Numbered from the stretch's first letter, positions 54,801-64,000 are shown. The stretch: DNA of 64,000 bases from Tolypothrix sp. PCC 7712 (GCF_025860405.1 NZ_CP063785.1:4650001-4714000), one strand, 5' to 3'. The notes: generated by a model from the letters alone, not told the origin. Numbers and translations: made by a program.

Positions 54801-55148
54801 CTAACAAGGGACTAACTCTTCCTCATCCTGGGGATGGGTTTTAGCTTCATCCATTTCATCAATGGAGATAGATTCTTGACCAATTACTCCTGGTTGACTT
54901 CCTAAAGTAATCAGTTCTCCATCACGTAGCACCAGCGAACTTTCACAGTTGGGACAAGAATATACTCTGTGAGTTCTGCCATAAACAGAAGCTTCTACTT
55001 CTTCAACTAATTCAGAATTAGATAAGTAGAAAAATAAAGCACGTTCGGCAAGTTCTGACATTGGTTCAGAATCTACTGCTGATCGAATCTTCAATTTCCT
55101 GTGCAGTTCTGGCGACAAATATAAAGTAACCTTTTGCTTAGTTTGCAT
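54801..55148 (-). CDS. Ribbon-helix-helix protein with a possible zinc-ribbon half, upstream of ycf46
   Basis: 115 residues. The N-terminus MQTKQKVTLYLSPELHRKLKIRSAVDSEPMSELAERALFFYL has the beta strand and two helices of a ribbon-helix-helix (CopG/Arc) DNA-binding domain. The central part YSCPNCESSLVLRDGEL has a C-x-x-C pair that could bind half a zinc site; a final Cys ends the protein (EELVPC). The C-terminus is acidic. It sits 98 bases before ycf46 on the same strand and may be its regulator, but this has not been shown. Confidence 0.8.
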   Translation of the reverse strand: MQTKQKVTLYLSPELHRKLKIRSAVDSEPMSELAERALFFYLSNSELVEEVEASVYGRTHRVYSCPNCESSLVLRDGELITLGSQPGVIGQESISIDEMDEAKTHPQDEEELVPC

Positions 55149-55502
55149 AACTCTTTGGCGGCCTTACCCGGGTATGTATATAACGTTATCGGTTCTCTTT
55201 GGGGTTGTCAAGACAGCAAAACGTTTTGACGGCAATATTGTTACATTGCTTAATAATGGGCGTGGGGGATGGGGCATTGGGCATAGGGGATAACTGTTGA
55301 CGGTTGACTGTTGACTGTTGACTGTTGAAACTGCATTGAAGGGAAATCCCACCCTTGGTTAAGAGTGGGATGAAATGAGAAAAGAGGAATTTTGTGTAAA
55401 GCAGGGGCTGCTTAATATTTATTGGGCAGTACCTCAATCAAGTTGGGCGAAGGGGTAAAGGTTAAAAACAACCTTTCACCTTTACCCTTTACCCCTTTCC
55501 CC
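55149..55502. other. Intergenic region with TTGACTG repeat
   Basis: Spacer between the RHH gene and the GH65 fusion. It holds a TTGACTG run (55295-55330), a CACCCTTGGTTAAGAGTGGG hairpin around 55350-55370, and a GGTAAAGG/CCTTTACC palindrome next to the downstream stop (55455-55502). No gene was recognised. Confidence 0.6.
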
Positions 55503-58445
55503 TTACGCCTCTTGCAATACGGCTGACTTTTGGCTGTTGGCTAGTTGCTGTTGCAAGTCTTGCCAGCTGACTTTTTCTAGGCTGGGTAAAACTACATTAG
55601 CTATACCTAATCTTTCTACTGGCCCTAATCCTACAGACCACATTCCAGCAGATTTAGCGGCTTCAATACCAGCGCTGGCATCTTCTACAACTAAACATTT
55701 GGCTGGTGCAACACCAATTTGTTCGGCAGCAAACAAAAAGAGGTCTGGTGCGGGTTTGGGTTGGGAGACGCTGTAACCATCGGCTATGGCATCAAATTTA
55801 TTGCCAATACCCAAACGTTGAATGACGGTTTGAGCATTTTTGCTGGATGAACCTAAAGCAACTTTAATCCCGGCTGCACGTAGTTCCTTTAAGAGGTTTT
55901 CGACTCCAGGAAGTAAATCGGCGGCGGTGATTTCCTCGATTAATTGCAAAAAGTAGTTGTTTTTGCGCTCCATCATTTCCTGAATTTTGGTTTCAGTCAC
56001 GGGGCGATCGCCTAAAATTTGCATGAGGGTTTCTCTTCTGGGCAATCCTCTGATTGCGTCGTTAGCTTCTCTATCAAAGGGAATGCCTTCTTCATCGGCT
56101 ACTCGCTTCCAGCCTAAATAGTGTAGTTCTGACGTATCAGTTAACACTCCATCTAAATCAAAGATTACGCCTTGAATTTCTGGCTGGGAACTGGGCAAAT
56201 TCTCATCTGCTGGTTGGTTAGCAATTTCCATGTCTGTTTCTTGTCGCAGGTCGAAGTCGTACCACTGATTGCGCCATTGCAGCCTAAATTTTAAACGTTG
56301 CCAAGTGGGAGGTAAATGTGGCGAAGCAACTGGGCCAAATTCCGTCATTTTAATGCCGGCAAACCCAAATACCACTGCTTGCCAAACTCCTCCCGCACTG
56401 GCGGCGTGAATTCCTTCGGCTGCATTCCGCCTGACATCTTCCAAGTCTACCAAGGCTGAACGGAGAAAATGTGTGTAGGCGTGGGTGGGTTGGTTGAGGT
56501 CGCAAGCTAAGATGGCATGAATTGCTGGGCCTAGGGAGGAACCATAGGTATGGTCGGTGCGCTTGGTGTAGTAATCCCAGTTGGTTGCTAAGGTTTTATA
56601 GTCATACTGTTCCCTTAACAAATAAATCAGCATCAAGACATCTGGCTGTTTGAGAATTTGCTTTTGGCTGGTGGCTTCAATTCCCAATAAACCTTGTAGG
56701 GATGTGGTGCGGGGTTCGTAATCGGCAAAGTTGATTTCTTCGAGTTGGTAAAATCCTTCAAATTGCTCAATTAAACCAGTTGAATGCTCCTGATTGACAA
56801 ATATACGCTCTTGGATATCAGTCCACTTATGCAACCGCTCTGTGGTTAAGTTGAGTTGTTGGGCTAATTGTGCAGATTTTTCGGGATAAGCTTGCTTCAT
56901 CCAATCCCAAAGCGCTAAGGCTGATTGTAAATGCCAGCGCACCATTAAATTGGTGAAGGCGTTATTATCGACGCGATCGTGATTTTCATCAGGGCCAATC
57001 ACATCTAAAATATCGTAGGATTGACGCTCGGCATTCCAATGAACTCGGCTTTCCCAGAATACGGCTGTATCTAAGATAATTTCTGCACCGTAATCATGCA
57101 TCCAATCATCATCGGCTGTGGTTTGCCAATAATGCCAAACTGCATAAGCGACATCAGTGTTGATATGTACTTCGATATCACCACACCAAATTCTGACTAA
57201 CTCACCGTTACCGCTTGCATGGGGTACCCAGCGGGGTGTAACTTCATCACCAGTATCGGCACTTTCCCAAGCATACATAGCGCCTTGATAGCCTGCTTCT
57301 TGGGCTTTGCGTCGCGCACCTGGTAATGTGTGGTAGCGATAGGTCAGCAAGTTCCGGGCTAGGGCTGGTTGCGTTAAGGTTAAGAAGGGAAGAATAAAAA
57401 TTTCTGTATCCCAAAATATATGTCCACGATAGGCAAAACCAGAGAGGGTTTTGGGTGGAATACTTACGCGGTCATCGTGGCGGGGTGCGACAGCTAAGAT
57501 TTGAAAAAGATTGTAGCGGACAACTAACTGAGCATAGCGATCGCCTTCAATGATGATGTCACTGTCTTGCCATACTTGCTCCCATGCGGCGATATGTGCT
57601 GCTAACAGAGTTGCGTAACGGGGTTCATCTGCTAAACGTTGTAAGGCTGCGGCGATGGGAATTTCTGTCTCCCGGGAGGTAAAGATGGTGACAATCTTTT
57701 CGACAGTAGCAGCTTTACCGGGTGTCGCTTGAAAGGTTGTGGTTAAAGTTGGAGAAGTATTCGCATTCTCTAAGCATACAGGTGGTGCATTTTCGCCTTC
57801 TACCACCAACTTAGTCGCCATTCCTAATTGAATTTCTGAGTGGCGAGTTTGGTTATACAACCAGATAATTTGCTCGATACCACCTTGATTCACAACTTTC
57901 CAGTGTGGGACACCTTGGGTTTGGGGTTCTGAATCTAAGCCCACGCTAAAAGAAATTTCGCCTGTAAAATCAATGGATGTTACCTGGGCGCGAATCGCTA
58001 ACACATGTTGATCGGCTAAACTAGCGAAGCGCTCAAAGTGGAAATCTAATGTATGTCCTTTGGGGGAACGCCAGCGCACATCGCGGCTAAGTATCCCCAA
58101 ACGCAAATCTAGGCGGCGTTCGTAGTTGAGAATCTCGCCACTGTCCATACTAAAGCGATCGCCTGCCACTTTCACCTCTAAAGGCAACCAGCTGGGACAA
58201 TTAACTAATTCTGTATGGGAAATTACAACCTTATCGTATAGGCCATTAATTAATGTAGCCGTGGAATCTCCGGGATAGCCTTCCTCAAAAGTACCCCTCG
58301 TTCCTAAATAACCATTACTAATAGTAAAAACAGTTTCTTTATGATGCAGTTGGGCGGGATCAAAGACTGTTTCAATAACGTTCCAGTCTGTAGCTTCAGT
58401 CAGTGTCTGATTTTGTTGGGAATCGCGAACGGATAAGTTGACCAT
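55503..58445 (-). CDS. Bifunctional GH65 disaccharide phosphorylase / beta-phosphoglucomutase
   Basis: 980-residue fusion. Residues 1-750 are GH65: the N-terminal beta-sandwich (NWNVIETVFDPAQLHHKETVF-type start), GHIFWDTEIFILPFL, and the catalytic acid in DVIGPDENHDRVDNNAF. Residues 770-970 are a HAD phosphatase of the beta-phosphoglucomutase type: GVIFDLDGVLTDTSELHY (Asp nucleophile and acid), GSSSKNAQ, and KPAPDLFLFAAEQIG with the Lys and CLVVEDASAGIEAAKSAG. GH65 enzymes split trehalose, maltose, kojibiose or nigerose to glucose 1-phosphate (beta) plus glucose, and the second domain would make glucose 6-phosphate. This is a salvage route for disaccharide. Which sugar cannot be read here. 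Confidence 0.92.
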   Translation of the reverse strand: MVNLSVRDSQQNQTLTEATDWNVIETVFDPAQLHHKETVFTISNGYLGTRGTFEEGYPGDSTATLINGLYDKVVISHTELVNCPSWLPLEVKVAGDRFSMDSGEILNYERRLDLRLGILSRDVRWRSPKGHTLDFHFERFASLADQHVLAIRAQVTSIDFTGEISFSVGLDSEPQTQGVPHWKVVNQGGIEQIIWLYNQTRHSEIQLGMATKLVVEGENAPPVCLENANTSPTLTTTFQATPGKAATVEKIVTIFTSRETEIPIAAALQRLADEPRYATLLAAHIAAWEQVWQDSDIIIEGDRYAQLVVRYNLFQILAVAPRHDDRVSIPPKTLSGFAYRGHIFWDTEIFILPFLTLTQPALARNLLTYRYHTLPGARRKAQEAGYQGAMYAWESADTGDEVTPRWVPHASGNGELVRIWCGDIEVHINTDVAYAVWHYWQTTADDDWMHDYGAEIILDTAVFWESRVHWNAERQSYDILDVIGPDENHDRVDNNAFTNLMVRWHLQSALALWDWMKQAYPEKSAQLAQQLNLTTERLHKWTDIQERIFVNQEHSTGLIEQFEGFYQLEEINFADYEPRTTSLQGLLGIEATSQKQILKQPDVLMLIYLLREQYDYKTLATNWDYYTKRTDHTYGSSLGPAIHAILACDLNQPTHAYTHFLRSALVDLEDVRRNAAEGIHAASAGGVWQAVVFGFAGIKMTEFGPVASPHLPPTWQRLKFRLQWRNQWYDFDLRQETDMEIANQPADENLPSSQPEIQGVIFDLDGVLTDTSELHYLGWKRVADEEGIPFDREANDAIRGLPRRETLMQILGDRPVTETKIQEMMERKNNYFLQLIEEITAADLLPGVENLLKELRAAGIKVALGSSSKNAQTVIQRLGIGNKFDAIADGYSVSQPKPAPDLFLFAAEQIGVAPAKCLVVEDASAGIEAAKSAGMWSVGLGPVERLGIANVVLPSLEKVSWQDLQQQLANSQKSAVLQEA

Positions 58446-59436
58446 GAGTAATCATACCTAATTTTTTTAGAGGTTAGGTTGGGGCAGGATGAAATGCAAT
58501 TTTCAAGAGTTCAATGAGCAATTGCGCTCTAGCTTTATTGCCTAGACTTGGTTGTAGCCTTAACGGGCGGATTGACGTTGTTGCTAATAGCAACGTTCCC
58601 AATTTCATCTGTCTATAGTTAGGTGTTTTTAATAACTCATGTTATGAGTCATTAATAATACAAATTTCACGAATCTATAGATTTGGTTGAATAGCGTAAC
58701 ACAACAATATAAATATGCAACTTTAACTCAAGAAAATGCTCACTGAGTAATCATACTAAAAAGCTCACTTAGTAGCCTGGACATCAAAAAAGGTAATAAT
58801 TATTAAATTTTAGATATCATAGCGAACTGGTGAGTTTTTTTAATTGCTGTTCATTTCAGCAATTTTTATCTAAAACCTTATTAATAAAGGGTTTCAAGCC
58901 GCTATTGACTAACCACAAAATTATATATTTGTTTATTTTATATAAAATGAACTAACTAAAATATATTTAAAAGTCCATTTTGGGCGGCTAGGAGTAAAAA
59001 TAGCTGGAAACGTTATCTAAGCTGTGTATTATAAGTTCGTCTTGAACTTTTGGGTTAGTGGTCTTGTGACAGTTCAGGAGATGGCTCTCTGCTAGATAAT
59101 TTACCTTTTTAACTGTAAGGTTATATAGATATTCATGATTGATTGACAAGATAAATAATTTTGGGTTTTAGTTTATATTTTCTACCGAGAAAATGTGATC
59201 CCAGCCTCCTCGTTAATTCATTGATAATTTATTAGAATATTTGCCAAATATTAGGGCGATGATTAAAGCAATACAACAGTAATATTGACTAGGTAACAAA
59301 AATATTTTTGACTCCTAATATCTAATAATACATATTAATGTAAATTAACCTTATATTCTCAATTCTCAACAGCAAAATAGCTGGAAATTATCATAGTTTT
59401 CAGGTTTAGCTTTTGAATGGTGCGTAGGAGTAAAAT
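58446..59436. other. AT-rich intergenic region, no gene recognised
   Basis: About 1 kb between the GH65 gene start and the coaT end, without a plausible ORF on either strand. It should hold the promoter of the GH65 fusion. It has no strong palindromes and no homology was recognised. Confidence 0.5.
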
Positions 59437-59479
59437 CTATACTCATTAAAGCAGTTTGAAACTACTGAAATGAGTATAG
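59437..59479 (-). terminator. Candidate terminator downstream of coaT
   Basis: Perfect 11-bp stem CTATACTCATT / AATGAGTATAG with a second inner AGTTT/AAACT pair. The - strand continues with ATTTTAC. A shorter palindrome GTGGGCAATGCCCAC at 59523-59537 lies between it and the stop. Confidence 0.5.
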
Positions 59480-59572
59480 AATAGCCATTCTCTACCTTTC
59501 AATTGCAGATGATTATGATGTTGTGGGCAATGCCCACACTACTACTACTAGTTGCGATCGCTCAATTACGGA

Positions 59573-61495
59573 TTACTTCAACAATCTTAAACCACTTAAA
59601 GTTACTAATACTGTAGAGCCTTCATGCCCAATCACGCCGATGGGTAAGTTAATATTGCCGAGAAAGTTACCGATGAGTAGCAGCAGAATAAAACCTAAGG
59701 CGACAACGATATTTTGTTTAACTATACTTTGCGATCGCCTACCTAAATGCATAGCTACAGCAATTTTTTCTAGTTTATCGGCCATGAGGACAACATCGGC
59801 TGTTTCTAGTGCCACATCGCTACCAGCCACACCCATTGCAATACCCACGGAAGCCTGGGCGAGGGCTGGTGCATCATTGATCCCATCGCCTACCATTGCC
59901 ACTGTTTGATATTTTTTCTGTAAATCGCTAATTACAGATAACTTGTCTTCTGGTAACAGTTCAGCATACACGCGATCAATACCCACAGTTTGAGCGACAC
60001 TATGGGCAGTTCGCTGGTTATCGCCAGTAATCATCACAATTTCAGCAACACCCAACTTTCTTAAGCGTTTAATTGTTTCGGCTGCTTCTGCACGTACCAT
60101 ATCTGCAATAGCGAGGGTACCGACAATTTCATAACCATCTTCTCTTCTGGTTTGGGCTACCCACACAACTGTCTTGCCTTCTTGTTCCCAAAATTGAGTC
60201 AAATTCTGCAAATCCTGGGGAAATTCTGGCACATACTCGCTAATAAAAGCCGCATTCCCCACCATTACCTGTTGCTCTTGAATAATACCGCTAATTCCCT
60301 TTCCAGGGATAGCTTGCACCTCCAGCGCGCCCACCCAATCTATGTTAGCGGCTGCCTGCACAATAGCTTTACCAATGGGATGTTCTGAGTATGATTCTAG
60401 AGATGCAGCGGCTGTTAACACATCAGTTTGCGAGTATTTACCATAAGGTATTACTTCACAGACTTGCAACTCCCCTGTTGTCAAAGTACCAGTTTTATCG
60501 AATGCGATCGCTCTTACTTGCCCTATCTTTTCCAACTGGGCACCGTTTTTAAATAAAATCCCCTGTCTGGCACCATTGGCAATTGCTGACAGCAGTGTAG
60601 GCATAATAGCAGCCATCAAAGCGCAGGGGGAGGCTACTACCAAAAATGTCAGCGCCCGGTAAATTGTGGTTTCCCAATCCCAACCCCAAAGAAATGGCGG
60701 CATAATTGCCAGCAATAAGCCCAAAGTGACAATTATTAGGGCATATTTCCGTTCAAATTGTTCAATAAATTCTTGGGAAGGCGGTGCTTCTGTTTGCGCT
60801 TGTTCGACTAACCGAATCACCCGTTGAATCAAACTGCTGCTGGCTGGTTTATGTAACTTGAGCTTTAGCGCCCCATAGCCGTTGATTGTCCCCGCAAAAA
60901 CTTCATCGTTGACTGTCTTCTCCATAGGTAAAGACTCGCCTGTAATCGCCGCTTGGTTGAGGGTGCTGTAACCAGAGACAATTAAAGCATCAGTAGGAAT
61001 TAACTCTCCTGGCTTGACAATAATTTCATCCCCTACCTGTAACTGGTGAATCGGAACTAACTCTTCTTTTCCTTGACGTAAAATCCTGGCTGTATCTGGA
61101 GTTAGACTCATCAAACTGCGAATACTGCGTTCAGTTCGCCGCATCGCATAGCCTTCGAGTGCGCCACTAATCGCAAAAATCAAAATTAAAATAGCCCCAT
61201 CAATAATTAAGTGGTATTCCCTGCGCCATAAGCCCAAGCTAGCAGCACCAAGCGCTGCCACAATCATCAGCAAATCTACATCCAGTTGTTTTTCCTTGAC
61301 GAGGGTAGTTAACCCCTCACGGGCGCTTTCATAACCACCAATTACATAAGCTGCGGTTAATAACAACATTGCCCATCCCAGCCAGCCAAGATGCAAGGTG
61401 AACCAGCCCAGAAATAACAGCACTCCACAAACTAAGGCTGCTAAGGTATCTCCATGTTCTTTGGTGAATTTGGTTAAATGCTGTGGGTAGAGCAT
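59573..61495 (-). CDS. coaT: Cobalt-type P1B ATPase CoaT
   Basis: 640-residue heavy-metal P-type ATPase. It lacks an N-terminal CxxC metal domain, and the intramembrane motif is SPC (VASPCALMAAIMP) rather than CPC, which is the P1B-4 signature of cobalt (and zinc) exporters. Other blocks: phosphorylation site DKTGTLTTGELQV, TGESLPMEKT, the hinge MVGDGINDAPALAQASVGIAMG, and HP in SYSEHPIGKAIV. The gene is divergent from a MerR/precorrin-isomerase regulator, as coaT and coaR are in Synechocystis. It exports cobalt from the cytoplasm. The identification is strong from the SPC motif plus the partner. Confidence 0.92.
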   Translation of the reverse strand: MLYPQHLTKFTKEHGDTLAALVCGVLLFLGWFTLHLGWLGWAMLLLTAAYVIGGYESAREGLTTLVKEKQLDVDLLMIVAALGAASLGLWRREYHLIIDGAILILIFAISGALEGYAMRRTERSIRSLMSLTPDTARILRQGKEELVPIHQLQVGDEIIVKPGELIPTDALIVSGYSTLNQAAITGESLPMEKTVNDEVFAGTINGYGALKLKLHKPASSSLIQRVIRLVEQAQTEAPPSQEFIEQFERKYALIIVTLGLLLAIMPPFLWGWDWETTIYRALTFLVVASPCALMAAIMPTLLSAIANGARQGILFKNGAQLEKIGQVRAIAFDKTGTLTTGELQVCEVIPYGKYSQTDVLTAAASLESYSEHPIGKAIVQAAANIDWVGALEVQAIPGKGISGIIQEQQVMVGNAAFISEYVPEFPQDLQNLTQFWEQEGKTVVWVAQTRREDGYEIVGTLAIADMVRAEAAETIKRLRKLGVAEIVMITGDNQRTAHSVAQTVGIDRVYAELLPEDKLSVISDLQKKYQTVAMVGDGINDAPALAQASVGIAMGVAGSDVALETADVVLMADKLEKIAVAMHLGRRSQSIVKQNIVVALGFILLLLIGNFLGNINLPIGVIGHEGSTVLVTLSGLRLLK

Positions 61496-61531
61496 GAGAT
61501 TGAGAAACTAAGCGGACTATCTCACACTAAA

Positions 61532-61557
61532 CGTTGACATTAATGTTAATGTCAACG
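61532..61557. promoter_or_regulatory. CoaR operator palindrome in the coaT-coaR divergent promoter
   Basis: Perfect inverted repeat with arms CGTTGACATTAA and TTAATGTCAACG around a TG centre. Both arms contain TTGACA, so a -35 element is available on each strand. MerR-type regulators bind such dyads, often inside the promoter spacer. It is 37 bases before coaT and 24 before coaR. Confidence 0.88.
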
Positions 61558-61580
61558 GTGTAGGAGTTAAAAATGGAGAC

Positions 61581-62690
61581 ATGAAAACTGGTTGCTTAAC
61601 TATTAAAGAACTTACTGATGCTGTGGGTGGGGGAATTACTCCGCGCATGGTACGCCATTACCATCAATTAGGATTACTACCGCAACCAGTGCGATCGCCT
61701 AGCAATTATCGCCTTTATACTGAGAAGGATGTGATTAGGCTGCAACGGATTGTGGCTTTGAAGCAGCAAGGGTTTCAACTCAACCACATCCAGCAAATTC
61801 TGGAAGTAGAACCAGAAGCAGACACCACAAAAACCTTGATGGCGCAATTGCAAAAGCAGTATCGTGCAGTCATGCAGCAAATTTCCCAACTGCGACAAAC
61901 AGCATCAGCATTGGAAGGATTATTAGGAAGGGATCAACATTGTCAAAATACCCAAGCGGAAGTTTTAGCACAACTGAAGTTACTAGAAGTGGAAACGCAA
62001 ACAGGATTAGGCGGATTAGAACAACTGTGGAGTGGTTTAGATGCGGAAATCCATACTCATCCAGAAGCTTTTGCAGAATCTTTGCATCGATTGTTACCCG
62101 ACTTATCTGAACGTTCCGAGATTGAACAACACCTAATTTCCCAACTAGTATTAGCTTGTGGTGATGTCAGTTTGGTATCATTTGTCAAGCTCAGTCGAGA
62201 TGCGATCGCAGCTAGTCGTCATGCTCTCTCTGCAAATTGTCAAATTGTTGTCGATATCCCTACAGTGGCTGCTGCTCTAGATAATCCGAGATTAGTCCAT
62301 TTAGGTTGTCCAGTAAAAACATTAATTGATAATCCCCATATTACAACAGCCACAGAAGCAGAACTGGCTTTTTGGCAACAGCAGCAATGGCGAGAGAAAT
62401 TACAGCAAATTCCTACAGGTTGTATTGTGGTGATTGGTTATGCGCCTTCAGTGCTGGTGGAAGTATGCAAAGCTATAAATAAGCAACAAATTCAGCCTGC
62501 ATTAGTGATTGGAATGCCTATTGGCTTTAGTCATGCTCCCGCAGCCAAGCGGCTTTTGCTGCAACAACCGATACCTTTCATCACCATAGAAAGCACTGTA
62601 GGCGGTGGCTTGTTAGCGGCTACAGCCCTTAATGCTCTGGTAGAATCGCTAATTGAGAAGCCAGATTGTCATTGTTATCTTAGTCGCTAA
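61581..62690 (+). CDS. coaR: CoaR, MerR-family regulator with precorrin-isomerase-like domain
   Basis: 369 residues. The N-terminus (about 6-75) is a MerR helix-turn-helix: TIKELTDAVGGGITPRMVRHYHQLGLLPQPVRSPSNYRLYTEKDV. A dimer helix follows. The C-terminal half (about 170-355) resembles precorrin isomerase CobH/CbiC: VVIGYAPSVLVEVCKAINKQQIQPALVIGMPIGFSHAPAAKRLLLQ. The last residues hold a Cys-His-Cys (C363-H364-C365) motif, as in Synechocystis CoaR, where it is needed to sense cobalt. It activates coaT. The start ATG at 61581 is preceded by GGAG at a normal distance. Confident. Confidence 0.92.
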   Translation: MKTGCLTIKELTDAVGGGITPRMVRHYHQLGLLPQPVRSPSNYRLYTEKDVIRLQRIVALKQQGFQLNHIQQILEVEPEADTTKTLMAQLQKQYRAVMQQISQLRQTASALEGLLGRDQHCQNTQAEVLAQLKLLEVETQTGLGGLEQLWSGLDAEIHTHPEAFAESLHRLLPDLSERSEIEQHLISQLVLACGDVSLVSFVKLSRDAIAASRHALSANCQIVVDIPTVAAALDNPRLVHLGCPVKTLIDNPHITTATEAELAFWQQQQWREKLQQIPTGCIVVIGYAPSVLVEVCKAINKQQIQPALVIGMPIGFSHAPAAKRLLLQQPIPFITIESTVGGGLLAATALNALVESLIEKPDCHCYLSR

Positions 62691-63011
62691 GGGGCAGGGA
62701 TCAGGGAGAGAATTATCCGTAGCCTGGATTTAGAGAAATGGTATTAGCTTGAGCGTCACGCATCACGAATTATATATGCTGTATTTGGTGCGTTGTGCTG
62801 TGCGACAACACACCCTGAAGATTTACTTTATAAATTGTCTTGGATCATCATTGCGGGCAATTTTTATAGTCTTGGCTCTTGCTATAACCTAATAATCAGA
62901 ATTTCAGCGAAAATTAGCCAGCAAGATTCGCAACCTGAATTAGCAATAGTTTCAGGGATTCCGGGAATACTGAGGGAGAGGCAAATCAAGACTTTAAGAA
63001 ATTTTACTTTT
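62691..63011. other. Intergenic region before the haemagglutinin gene
   Basis: Spacer with a GGTGCGTTGTG / CGACAACACACC palindrome (about 62788-62816), related to the repeat at 17821-17987. No ORF or terminator is clear. Confidence 0.5.
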
Positions 63012-64000
63012 ATGAATTGGTATTGTGCTGTTAGTATTGCGGGAATATTTAGTATTTACAATCTCACATTTGCACACACTTGTGATGCTCAGATTGCAGC
63101 CGATGGTACTTTACCTACAATAGTTAAATCTAGGGATCGCCTCAATTTCACGATTAATGGTGGTAGCCAAGTTGGAGGCAATCTTTTTCATAGTTTTAGC
63201 CAATTTTCTGTACCAACTGGTGGGTCTGCTAATTTTAATAATAATCTCTCAATTCAAAATATTATTAGTCGTGTTACTAGTATGGAGCCTTCTTTAATCG
63301 ATGGCAGAATTCGTACTCTTGGTAAAGCTAATCTCTTTTTAATTAATCCTAATGGAATCATCTTTGGTTCCCATGCCAAATTAGACATAGGTGGTTCATT
63401 TTTCGCAACTACAGCCAATAGTATAAAATTTGCGGATGGCAAAGAATTTCATACTTCAACTGATGGAAATTCGCCATTACTAACTGTCAGCGTCCCTATG
63501 GGATTACAGTATGGCAGTAAATCCTCATCTATTGAAGTCAATGGCGCTAATCTGACAACTTCAAAATATCAAATGCTAGCTTTAATAGGTGGCAATCTGA
63601 CTATCAATAACAGTAAATTAATTGCCAATAGCGGTCATATTGAATTAGGTGGAGTAGCAGATTCAGGAATGGTTGAGCTTTCATGGATAGGAAGCCAGCC
63701 AAAATTGAGTTATCCTCAAGATTTGACGAGGGCTAATATATTAATTAGTAATAATAGTTTAGTCACAACTAGCGGCAGTGGCGGCGGTATTATTCAACTC
63801 ACAGGAAAAAATTTAACTATTGAGAACTCTCGCATATCTACTTTTACATTAGGTGAAATTTCAGGCGCAAACTTGCTTTTAAATGCTTCAGATGCGGTGA
63901 TTGTGAAAAGCGATCGCACTACTCAAACCTTTACAGATGGCTTGTTTGCAGAAAACAATGGCAGTGGTGATAGCTTAGGAATCACCATCAATACTAACAA
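63012..64000 (+). CDS. Filamentous haemagglutinin N-terminal (TPS) domain protein, partial
   Basis: Open to the window end with 329 visible codons from ATG 63012. A signal peptide (residues about 1-27, ending FAHTCDAQ) is followed by a TPS-type secretion domain: GTLPTIVKSRDRLNFTINGGSQVGGNLFHSFSQFSVPTGGSANF, VTSMEPSLIDGRIRTLGKANLFLINPNGIIFG. The NPNGIIFG and N-L-F-H-S-F blocks are the conserved TPS signatures recognised by a TpsB-type outer-membrane partner. The later part is a beta-helix (ALIGGNLTINNSKLIANSGHIELGG). It is cut by the window end. Its TpsB partner is not in the window. Confidence 0.93.
   Translation, partial: MNWYCAVSIAGIFSIYNLTFAHTCDAQIAADGTLPTIVKSRDRLNFTINGGSQVGGNLFHSFSQFSVPTGGSANFNNNLSIQNIISRVTSMEPSLIDGRIRTLGKANLFLINPNGIIFGSHAKLDIGGSFFATTANSIKFADGKEFHTSTDGNSPLLTVSVPMGLQYGSKSSSIEVNGANLTTSKYQMLALIGGNLTINNSKLIANSGHIELGGVADSGMVELSWIGSQPKLSYPQDLTRANILISNNSLVTTSGSGGGIIQLTGKNLTIENSRISTFTLGEISGANLLLNASDAVIVKSDRTTQTFTDGLFAENNGSGDSLGITINTN

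Noticed and set aside
61501..61580. Cobalamin riboswitch before coaR or coaT
   Set aside because: The gap is only 85 bases and holds an operator palindrome, with no riboswitch conserved core.

Overview
The window is a piece of a cyanobacterial chromosome, most likely from a filamentous Nostocales-type strain. This is inferred from frequent HIP1 octamers (GCGATCGC), the cyanobacterial/plastid genes ycf35 and ycf46, a CrtO-type ketolase, a complete ebo cluster, a CoaR/CoaT cobalt pair, and many short palindromic repeats between genes. No rRNA or tRNA gene was recognised. Most genes are ordinary in composition and packing, but intergenic gaps are often filled with repeat or MITE-like DNA.

Region 1 (1-12.55 kb, + strand) is the 3' part of a PKS/NRPS assembly line. 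It has a PKS (KS-AT-ACP-aminotransferase, cut by the window start), a membrane acyltransferase-3 gene, an NRPS module C-A-PCP whose specificity residues read as valine, and a terminal TubC-C-A-PCP-TE protein. In that last protein the condensation motif has lost its catalytic His and the adenylation domain lacks its catalytic core. A strong terminator closes the cluster. The visible part would make a beta-amino-acyl-valine unit and release it through the thioesterase.

Region 2 (12.9-20.6 kb) is the ebo gene set: an AroB-like gene (eboD) on the - strand, divergent from eboA, eboB (TatD-like), eboC (UbiA-like), eboE and eboF on the + strand. Ebo proteins are known from work on scytonemin to help move a metabolite precursor to the periplasm. 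Region 3 (20.6-29.5 kb, - strand) looks like one operon of two MurG/GT28-like glycosyltransferases, an MsbA-type ABC exporter, a histidine phosphatase, two sister GT4 enzymes and a GT2 enzyme. Having an assembly line, a trafficking cluster and a glycosylation/export operon side by side suggests, as inference only, that they form one make-move-decorate-export unit.

Region 4 (29.5-44.6 kb) is mixed. It has a PepSY-like lipoprotein with a sensor kinase and response regulator, a 12-copy 21-bp tandem array, a protein with a TIR/deoxyribosyltransferase-like end, a Uma2 protein, an MFS transporter, a methyltransferase, CrtO, a DUF2993 protein, and an acyl-adenylating enzyme gene split by a 196-bp MITE with perfect 10-bp target duplications. 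Region 5 (44.7-58.4 kb) has a small secreted protein, an aldehyde dehydrogenase, an esterase, a glycosyl-hydrolase/aspartic-protease-like fusion, an ABM protein with a beta-propeller protein, the ycf46-ycf35 group and a GH65-phosphoglucomutase fusion. Region 6 (59.4-64 kb) holds divergent coaT/coaR with a perfect operator palindrome, then the start of a secreted haemagglutinin-type protein cut by the window end.

At least four families of dispersed, non-coding palindromic elements occur here, some with target-site duplications, so the chromosome appears to have been colonised by non-autonomous elements. No transposase gene was seen.
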